From positions 1 through 64,000 of the forward strand of contig QCFC01000001.1 in assembly GCA_003278465.1 (NCBI GenBank): a stretch of 64,000 bases of DNA. The letters run 5' to 3'. The notes under the pieces were generated by a model. The model saw only the letters and a program-made list of their open reading frames with translations. It was not told the DNA's origin and made no database searches. The position numbers and the translations under genes are program-made. Positions 56,884 through 64,000 of this stretch are shown one piece after another (positions within the stretch are counted from its first letter, which is position 1; each line of letters begins with the position of its first letter). Origin of the DNA: Prochlorococcus sp. AG-363-B04 (lineage in GTDB: Bacteria; Cyanobacteriota; Cyanobacteriia; PCC-6307; Cyanobiaceae).

Positions 56884-58734
56884 CTAATAGTTGGCGCCAG
56901 TGCGACGGTGGTGGACTGCAGTTGTGCCTTCTTGATCAAGTACGCCTCCACAACTGACTTCTGCATAAATCAACCAATGATCACCGCATTCCATTCTTTG
57001 TTGTACGCATGCTTCTAGCCAAGCCAATGACTCAGGAAGTATTGGTTGACCAGTGGGACTGCTTTCAGTTTTTACTCCTTTAAATCTATCTGCACCAGGA
57101 GGGAAAGGTTGTAGGAATTGCTTCATAAGATTATTATGTCTTCCTGCAGCGAGTATATTTAACGTGAAATGATCATGTCGATTAAGAAGTGCTCCTACCG
57201 CTCTATCTTTAGCAATAGCAATAGTAAGACCTGGAGGTGAGAAGCTGGCTTGACTAACCCAACTTGCAACCATTGCTCCACTCATGCATTCATGATTTTT
57301 ACCTTTTCGAATAGTAAGAATGCAAAGTGATCCAATAATGCGTCCTAGAGCAAGTATTTCCGGATTACTGCGACTCTCATTGAGTCCACCAGCAGAACGT
57401 CGTTGTTGTTGCTTTTTCTTTTGTAATAGCTCTCTCCCGAAGCAGACACCTATTTCTTGAATTGTTTTAATTTTGGAGCTACTAGGACTAAATTTTATTT
57501 TGATTGTCTTAAAGCCAAACTTGAAGCCTCCATTACGTAGTTTATTTTCCAATAAATCTATTGCTTCACCACTCCAACCGTAGCTTCCAAATACGCCTAC
57601 TGGTTTGTTACGGTCCCCTTCAGATAATAGTGTTCCTAGTGCAGAGACTATAGGAGTTGGTGCATGACCTCCTAATGTTGGTGAACCAATTAGATAGGCA
57701 TCTGCGTCCTTAATGGTTTCCAATAGTTCATCGGCTTTTGAGAATTCACAATTCAGACTTTTAACGCGAATTCCAGTAAGGCTTACTCCAGTTGAAAGTG
57801 CATCGGCAATGGATGCAGTATTTCCATAGGCACTTGCAAAGAGTAAGGCTACATTGAGCTTAGATTGCTGTTTTTCTTCTCCCCACCTACGATAGTCGTT
57901 AAATAAACTACGCCAACTTGCCTCAATCGCTGGACCATGAACTGGTGCAATAGTTTGTATATCTAGTTCATACAATCGCTCCAAAAGTGCATTTATTTGA
58001 TCTGCCATCGGAGCCATGAGGCAATCATAAAAATGACGCCTCTCTTCTTCTGTACTGATGCGATAAGCTTCTGACCAATCAGAAATGCAACAATGAGCTG
58101 CAAATAGTTTATCGCTCATTAACAGACCTTGAGATTCTTCGAATGCAATAAGTCCGCCAGGCCATTTTGCTGTGGGAGCAGGAATTAAATGTAATGTATG
58201 AGAATTATTTAAAGAAAGTTTTGTTTCTTGTCTAATGATTTGAATAGGAGGTAGGGCAATTCTTTGATTTTTGCTAATGTCTATATCTTTATCAGTGATA
58301 GGCCTTTTTTGATCCCACAGTTCCCGAATTAATTTTGCACCAGGATTAGAGCTGATTAATTCGATCTTTGAATAAATTTGGGCTAATTGACGTATCATGT
58401 CAATTCGATTTGGATTGACATGACCTACGATTATTTTTAGTTTATTGAAGTTGTTGGGTAAAGCATCGCCTAGAGCTTGAATAAATACCTTTGCATAGAT
58501 TGCACCTGGTGGATGCACCAGAACATATGAATTTAAATTTGATTTGCTGTTATCTGATTCCGTAAATAGGAAGCTGTTATCTGTAGTACCTCTCTCTAGT
58601 CCATATTCCAATTCAAAACGTAGACGTTTGGGACTAAGGCCTCTTATGCTTAAGATCCCGTTTTCAATTGGGATGATGACCACTCTTAGTTGATCATCCT
58701 CAGTATTTTTCAAATTTAGTGTTGAATTTAACAT
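56884..58734 (-). CDS. Flavodiiron protein, Flv1-like (altered iron ligands), C-terminal flavin reductase domain
   Basis: IVGHVNPNRIDMIRQL at the HxExDH site; flavodoxin LFASAYGNTASIADAL; reductase MSGAMVASWVSQASFSPPGLTIAIAKDRA. Confidence 0.9.
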   Translation of the reverse strand: MLNSTLNLKNTEDDQLRVVIIPIENGILSIRGLSPKRLRFELEYGLERGTTDNSFLFTESDNSKSNLNSYVLVHPPGAIYAKVFIQALGDALPNNFNKLKIIVGHVNPNRIDMIRQLAQIYSKIELISSNPGAKLIRELWDQKRPITDKDIDISKNQRIALPPIQIIRQETKLSLNNSHTLHLIPAPTAKWPGGLIAFEESQGLLMSDKLFAAHCCISDWSEAYRISTEEERRHFYDCLMAPMADQINALLERLYELDIQTIAPVHGPAIEASWRSLFNDYRRWGEEKQQSKLNVALLFASAYGNTASIADALSTGVSLTGIRVKSLNCEFSKADELLETIKDADAYLIGSPTLGGHAPTPIVSALGTLLSEGDRNKPVGVFGSYGWSGEAIDLLENKLRNGGFKFGFKTIKIKFSPSSSKIKTIQEIGVCFGRELLQKKKQQQRRSAGGLNESRSNPEILALGRIIGSLCILTIRKGKNHECMSGAMVASWVSQASFSPPGLTIAIAKDRAVGALLNRHDHFTLNILAAGRHNNLMKQFLQPFPPGADRFKGVKTESSPTGQPILPESLAWLEACVQQRMECGDHWLIYAEVSCGGVLDQEGTTAVHHRRTGANY

Positions 58735-60464
58735 CAGTAGTGGTTTCCAACTTTGCGATGATGTACGGCTGTACGAGCTTCTGCATCTGCAACGTTTCCT
58801 TGTTCAACTATTGCATAAATAATCCAATGATCAGGTCCTTCTAATTTTTGCTTTACTTGACAACTTAGGAAGGCAAGAGCATCAGTTAGTACAGGACCAC
58901 CCTTTGCAACATTTTCAAGGATATTCACTCCAGAGAAGCGATCTGCTCCAGGAGGAAAACGTTTAAGAAAATGACGTAATAGGTGCTTGTAATTATCCTC
59001 TCGTAATACGTTAATGACAAATCGATCTCCTATTTGCATAAGGCTTTCAATTGCGCGATCTTTTGCCACTGCTACTGTTAAGCCTGGGGGTTTGAAGCTG
59101 GCTTGACTAACCCAACTAGCTACCATTGCACTTTGTCTGAGGTTGTTTGTTTTACCTTGGCTTGCTGTAACAACGTATAACCCACCACTTAGACGCCCCA
59201 AAGCTTTATCAAGATCATTATTAAGACTTTTCATCATAGAAATATTTTTATTTTGATTAAGAACTTGACCTAAGTCAGTTCCAGCCTCTTCGAATTCTTG
59301 ATAGGTCTTCCCATTTGGCTCTTCTTTTACTCTTAAAGGTTTAAATGCTTCTTTCTGTTCAAAACTTCTTAATTGACTAGCAACAGAATCAATTGGCTCA
59401 TCATTACCTCCATATGAATCATAAACGGCTATTAATTGTTTTTGTTTTAGGGCTGCAAGTAGCGTACCTATAGAATTTTGTAGGTCTATATCAGGTTCAC
59501 TTGGCCAAGTTGGTGCGATTACAGCTTTTGCTTCCGAGATTAAATTACTTAATTCTTGAGAGTCTGTTGCTTGTAGATCAATAAGTTGTCCTTGAGCTCC
59601 TGCCTTACCAATTCCATGGGCTATTGCTTGGCTAAGTTGATCACAAAATCCGTATTGGCTGATGTAACAAATAGCTGCATAGTTTTCATGTTGGTTTCGT
59701 TGCTTACTCCATTCTCGATAATCATTTACCCATCTATTTAAATTATGATGAAGTAAGGGCCCATGACCTACTGCAATTGTATTGATTTCTGCTAATTCAT
59801 CTATTCGTTTAAGAGCTTGTACAACACTGCGTGCATTTGGTCCCATTAGACAATCATAATAGTAACGAAAATCTTCAGCAATTATTTCTGCATCCTTATC
59901 AAAAAGCTCATTTGAGCAATAATGAAGACCAAAAGCATCGCATGTATATAGAATTGATGTCCCTTTATCGAATGAGAAAATTGTATCTGGCCAGTGAAGA
60001 TTTGGAGCACTTATAAATTGAAATTGATGATGAATACCACTAGTTTGATTAATGCCGAGGTCAATTTGATCACCACTTTTGACTGCACGAGAATTAAATG
60101 GTCGGTGTATTTGATTCGCGAGGAATTGAATTGCAACTTTAGATGCTATTATTTCTATCTCAGGATTAAGTTCAAGTAAATCATTAATTAATCCTGAATG
60201 ATCTGGTTCTGTATGGCTAATAATTAGATAATGAATTTGTTTGGGGTTAACATATTCCTTGATCTTGTTTAACCAAATCTGTTGAAATTTGAGATGACTA
60301 GTGTCTATTAATGCTGTTTTCGATCCATTAATAAGAAAACTATTGTATGTGGTTCCATTGCGAAGTCCAAATTCAATATCAAAGCGATTTCTCTCCCAAT
60401 CTAAGGATCTCAATGCAATGCTATCAGCGCCAAAGACTTCACATTGGATAGAGAGCTTTGACAT
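58734..60464 (-). CDS. Flavodiiron protein, Flv3-like (canonical ligands)
   Basis: LIISHTEPDHSGLINDLL; CDAFGLHYC; AVGHGPLLHHN; C-terminal flavin reductase domain. Confidence 0.92.
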   Translation of the reverse strand: MSKLSIQCEVFGADSIALRSLDWERNRFDIEFGLRNGTTYNSFLINGSKTALIDTSHLKFQQIWLNKIKEYVNPKQIHYLIISHTEPDHSGLINDLLELNPEIEIIASKVAIQFLANQIHRPFNSRAVKSGDQIDLGINQTSGIHHQFQFISAPNLHWPDTIFSFDKGTSILYTCDAFGLHYCSNELFDKDAEIIAEDFRYYYDCLMGPNARSVVQALKRIDELAEINTIAVGHGPLLHHNLNRWVNDYREWSKQRNQHENYAAICYISQYGFCDQLSQAIAHGIGKAGAQGQLIDLQATDSQELSNLISEAKAVIAPTWPSEPDIDLQNSIGTLLAALKQKQLIAVYDSYGGNDEPIDSVASQLRSFEQKEAFKPLRVKEEPNGKTYQEFEEAGTDLGQVLNQNKNISMMKSLNNDLDKALGRLSGGLYVVTASQGKTNNLRQSAMVASWVSQASFKPPGLTVAVAKDRAIESLMQIGDRFVINVLREDNYKHLLRHFLKRFPPGADRFSGVNILENVAKGGPVLTDALAFLSCQVKQKLEGPDHWIIYAIVEQGNVADAEARTAVHHRKVGNHY

Positions 60465-60566
60465 TTAAATAGTTTCTTGAGATGGCCTAGAACTTTATAC
60501 TACTTCAAGTGTTGAGTGACATCTAAGAAGTTTAGCCTAATCATAAGGTGCATTAAAGCCAATTCT

Positions 60567-61937
60567 TTATGAGTAGGCTAGGTTTGGCAGCCAGTTAACA
60601 AGACCTGGTAGGGTAATGATCAATAGCAATACAGATATTTGTAGGATGACGAATGGAATTGCGCCAAAGTATATGTCTCTTGTAGAAATTGATTTTGGTG
60701 CAACACCTCGAAGATAAAAAAGAGCAAACCCAAAAGGTGGTGTCAGAAAAGAGGTTTGTAGATTGGCACCTATTACAACACCTAGCCAAACAATTGCTTC
60801 TGGACCTAGCAATTGTTTGGCAGCTGGTAGCAAGAGAGGAACAGCGATAAAGGCAATTTCAAAAAAGTCTATGAAAAATCCTAAAATAAAAATAGTGAAC
60901 ATGCTGAATGCTATAAATCCAACCTTGCCTCCCGGTAAATTGAGTAATAAATCAGCAATTAATTGATCACCCCCGACACCTCGAAAAACTAAACTGAAGG
61001 CAGTAGAACCTAATAAAATTGCCATAACCATTGATGTTGTTCGTAGAGTTTCATCGCAAACTTTTGACAGGGCCTGATTGCTAAAACCGCTATTAAAGGC
61101 AGCTAATCCCATTGCTCCAAGGGCTCCAAGAGTTCCAGCTTCAGTTGGGGTAGCAATACCAAAAAAGATGCTCCCCAGAACCAAAAAAATCAGTCCTAAG
61201 GGTGGAATCATTACTTGTATCAGTTTTGATATTTGTATTGGTGTTAGATCAATTGATTTTTGTTCTGGGACAAGTTCAGGCTTGACAATACTGATTACTA
61301 ATACATAACTGGCAAATGCACCAGCCATTAGCAAGCCGGGTATTAAGGAACCAAGAAACAAGTCTCCTACGGAGATTCCTAATTGATCAGCTAGCACAAC
61401 TAGGACAATACTTGGTGGAATTATCTGACCTAGTGTTCCAGAGGCGGCGATTACACCTGTCGCAAGTGAACGGTTATAACCTGCTTTTAGCATTGCAGGT
61501 AACGAAATGAGTCCCATAGTGGTTACTGTTGCGGCGACCACCCCTGTAGTTGCTGCTAGCAGGGAACCGACAAGTACGACTGCAAGAGCTAGACCACCAC
61601 GAATTCGTCCCAGAATTTTTCCTATGCTTTCGAGTAGACGTTCTGCTAAACCAGATTTTTCCAACATAGAACCCATAAAAACGAAAGCTGGTATTGCTAA
61701 TAATGTGAAATTGGCCATTATCCCCATAATTCTTTGCGGCAGAGCAGTTATAAATTGAGGTTCAAAAACTCCCAGCAATATTCCTATCCCTGTGAAGAGA
61801 ACTGCTGTACCACCTAGACAAAAAGCGACGGGATATCCTGTTAATAGTGCTATACATAGCGTTAGAAACATTCCTGGCCCAAGGATTAGGGCTGTGTCGA
61901 AGCTAATGATGTAGTCAAATATGCCAATTTCAATCAC
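60567..61937 (-). CDS. TRAP transporter large permease (DctM)
   Basis: SLPAMLKAGYNRSLATGVIAASGTLGQIIPPSIVLVVLADQLGISVGDLFLGSLIPG; GTLGALGAMGLA. Confidence 0.95.
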   Translation of the reverse strand: MIEIGIFDYIISFDTALILGPGMFLTLCIALLTGYPVAFCLGGTAVLFTGIGILLGVFEPQFITALPQRIMGIMANFTLLAIPAFVFMGSMLEKSGLAERLLESIGKILGRIRGGLALAVVLVGSLLAATTGVVAATVTTMGLISLPAMLKAGYNRSLATGVIAASGTLGQIIPPSIVLVVLADQLGISVGDLFLGSLIPGLLMAGAFASYVLVISIVKPELVPEQKSIDLTPIQISKLIQVMIPPLGLIFLVLGSIFFGIATPTEAGTLGALGAMGLAAFNSGFSNQALSKVCDETLRTTSMVMAILLGSTAFSLVFRGVGGDQLIADLLLNLPGGKVGFIAFSMFTIFILGFFIDFFEIAFIAVPLLLPAAKQLLGPEAIVWLGVVIGANLQTSFLTPPFGFALFYLRGVAPKSISTRDIYFGAIPFVILQISVLLLIITLPGLVNWLPNLAYS

Positions 61938-62499
61938 TATGATTCTCCGAAATATTTCGTACTAATAAATTATTTTCCTTTGAAATTTTTTGGATTTTGT
62001 TCCAGGTTTTAATTGCTTCAGCAATGCCTTGGAGAGTCAATAGCAAAAAGCCCAATGGGATTAAACTTTTTACCCAGTATCTTGGAAGACCATTGGGATC
62101 TGGAGAAACCTCCCATATTTTCCAGGATTGCCAGGTAGGTTCGATTGAAATAGCCATTACTCCAAGGGCAAAAGGTAATAGCAATATCAGAGTGCCAAAT
62201 AGTTCGATTTGAGCTTTGCGTTTAGGAGCTAAACGACTTTGGAAAATGTCCACCCTTACATGGCCTTTTTGTTGGAGTGTCCAACCCATTCCAAGTAGAA
62301 AAATAACATCGAATAAATACCATTGACCTTCAATAAGTGCATTTGAACTGAGATTATGTCCTATAATTACACTGATGTATCTGCCTAAAACATTCCAGAA
62401 GCCAAGGCTTAGCATTAATAAAACAGACCATCGAGTAATTATTGCAATGACTCGATTTATATTTTCTAGTTTATTCGCGAGAATAAGTAATTGTTTCAT
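61930..62499 (-). CDS. TRAP transporter small permease (DctQ)
   Basis: Four-TM protein with GMGWTLQQKGHVRVDIF; overlaps DctM and DctP ORFs. Confidence 0.9.
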   Translation of the reverse strand: MKQLLILANKLENINRVIAIITRWSVLLMLSLGFWNVLGRYISVIIGHNLSSNALIEGQWYLFDVIFLLGMGWTLQQKGHVRVDIFQSRLAPKRKAQIELFGTLILLLPFALGVMAISIEPTWQSWKIWEVSPDPNGLPRYWVKSLIPLGFLLLTLQGIAEAIKTWNKIQKISKENNLLVRNISENHSD

Positions 62500-63623
62500 C
62501 TGATTCCTTGGACTTGTTGATAACTAAATCTTGAAAAGGGTAATTCATTGATTCCATTCCAGGTATACACTTCCTTTCGAAATTTCTGCCATTGTTCAAA
62601 TATTTGACGGAAACTCACACTTGTTTTGGCGAGGTCAGAATAGATTTGAAAGGATGCATCTTTGGCTGCTATGAGAATATTTTCCTCGTAAGGAACTAGT
62701 TCAGTTCCACTTTGTAAAAGTCTCTGGAGTGCTATTCCATTCAGGGTGTCATATCTGTTTAGCATTGTGAGATTTGCTTCATAACATGCGGTTTTAAAAA
62801 TTTCCTTGTATTCCTTCGGTAGTTTTTCCCAGGCTTTTTTATTTACAAGAGCAGTAAGTGTTGGCCCTGGCTCCCACCATCCTGGATAGTAGTAAAACTT
62901 TGCTGCTCGAAATAGGCCAAGTTTTTCATCATCGTATGGGCCAGTCCACTCGGCGGCATCTATTGCCCCTCTTTCAAGGGCTAAATAGATTTCACCTCCT
63001 GGTAGCACTTGAACATTAACCCCTAGTTCGTTCATTACTTTTCCTCCAAGGCCTGGAATGCGCATTTTTAGCCCTTGGAGTGATTTGAGGTCATTTAGTT
63101 TTCGTTTAAACCATCCACCCATTTGTGCTCCAGTGTTTCCTGCAGGAAAACCAATAACTCCAAAAGAGGAATACATTTCATTGAGTAATTCGTTACCGCC
63201 TCCTTCATAGAGCCATGCATTTTGCTGTTGTGCATTCAGTCCAAAGGGCACCGAAGTTCCAAATGCTAATGCGGGATTTTTACCTATGTAGTAGTAACTA
63301 GCTGTATGCCCGCATTCCACGGAACCAGCTTGAACTGCATCTAGAACCTCTAGGCCAGGAACTAACTCACCAGCCGCATAAGGTTTAATTTGAAATTTTC
63401 CTCCACTTAATGCATTAACTCTTTTGCTAATTGTTTCTGCACCTCCAAAAATGGTATCTAAAGAAATCGGCCAGCTGGTTGCCATGCGCCATGTAACTTT
63501 GTTTAAGGCAATAGAATTGGTCTCTTCACCTTCACGTCGAACTTTGCAAGAACTTAATACACCTGAGCTGATTGCTGCAGTAAGAGCTGTAGCACCAGTC
63601 CTCAGTAGCTGACGACGTTTCAT
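62496..63623 (-). CDS. TRAP transporter substrate-binding protein (DctP; TakP-like)
   Basis: MKRRQLLRTGATALTAAISSGVLSSC signal/lipobox-like; GAIDAAEWTGPYDDEKLGLFRAAKFYYYPGWWEPGPTLTALVNKKAW. Confidence 0.93.
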   Translation of the reverse strand: MKRRQLLRTGATALTAAISSGVLSSCKVRREGEETNSIALNKVTWRMATSWPISLDTIFGGAETISKRVNALSGGKFQIKPYAAGELVPGLEVLDAVQAGSVECGHTASYYYIGKNPALAFGTSVPFGLNAQQQNAWLYEGGGNELLNEMYSSFGVIGFPAGNTGAQMGGWFKRKLNDLKSLQGLKMRIPGLGGKVMNELGVNVQVLPGGEIYLALERGAIDAAEWTGPYDDEKLGLFRAAKFYYYPGWWEPGPTLTALVNKKAWEKLPKEYKEIFKTACYEANLTMLNRYDTLNGIALQRLLQSGTELVPYEENILIAAKDASFQIYSDLAKTSVSFRQIFEQWQKFRKEVYTWNGINELPFSRFSYQQVQGIR

Positions 63624-63713
63624 ACAGTTTCCTTTTAACGCGATCTTACGGGGAAAAATCTATTTCAGATGTTATTCAAGTTTCTGAAACAGTTTGTTGA
63701 ATATGGGCCATGA

Positions 63714-64000
63714 TTAATTCTCTCCTCCGGCCATGGCCTGCAACATTGCTTCTTGTGCAAGGACTTGTCCTTGTGATTTGAGGTGATTAAGAAATAGTTG
63801 CTTTGCTTTTGGGAATCGAGGCTCTTCGGCGAGAGGAAGATCACCAGCTGAATCGAGACCAGTATCGCCTTCCATTGCTGGAGTAATTACTACCAGATCT
63901 GAGTTAAGACTTGCATCGTAGCGCCACCATAAACTCGGATCTTCTATGGCAGGATGTGATGTTATTGGTTGATTTTCTATCTCATCTTCATTTATATCGC
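63714..64000 (-). CDS. Hypothetical protein, C-terminal fragment truncated by window edge
   Basis: Open minus frame ...PAIEDPSLWWRYDASLNSDLVVITPAMEGDTGLDSAGDLPLAEEPRFPKAKQLFLNHLKSQGQVLAQEAMLQAMAGGEN*. Confidence 0.7.
   Translation of the reverse strand, partial: DINEDEIENQPITSHPAIEDPSLWWRYDASLNSDLVVITPAMEGDTGLDSAGDLPLAEEPRFPKAKQLFLNHLKSQGQVLAQEAMLQAMAGGEN

Overview
AT-rich, gene-dense chromosomal window. Gene content (two flavodiiron genes, HesB-like protein, group-2 sigma factors, picocyanobacteria-type small proteins) suggests a marine picocyanobacterium, most likely Prochlorococcus; this is inference, no search was run. The window is mostly housekeeping: partial dnaK, purU, acnB, DAHP synthase, two sigma factors, ppk, cobA/SUMT, pabB and a PabC-like protein, queC/queE, pyrG, aspS, gcvT, speB/speE, mazG, tRNA-Val(UAC), valS, ligA, mnmG, dnaB, rplI, two acyl-lipid desaturases, gcvH/gcvP, an FMN reductase plus two flavodiiron genes, and a complete TRAP transporter. 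No CRISPR, rRNA, prophage or IS element was seen. The observations I would check first are: (i) a dense dyad locus at 56065-56165, with a perfect 21-bp inverted repeat and competing shorter stems in a non-coding gap; (ii) an unlisted 52-aa ORF directly downstream of ligA (38577-38735, minus); (iii) an HTH-like gene between two desaturase paralogues with a perfect dyad in its divergent promoter; (iv) an antirepressor-like DNA-binding protein with a dyad just upstream of its start; (v) three genes whose conserved N-termini extend upstream of any ATG/GTG/TTG. I did not find a clear multi-gene system that is novel.
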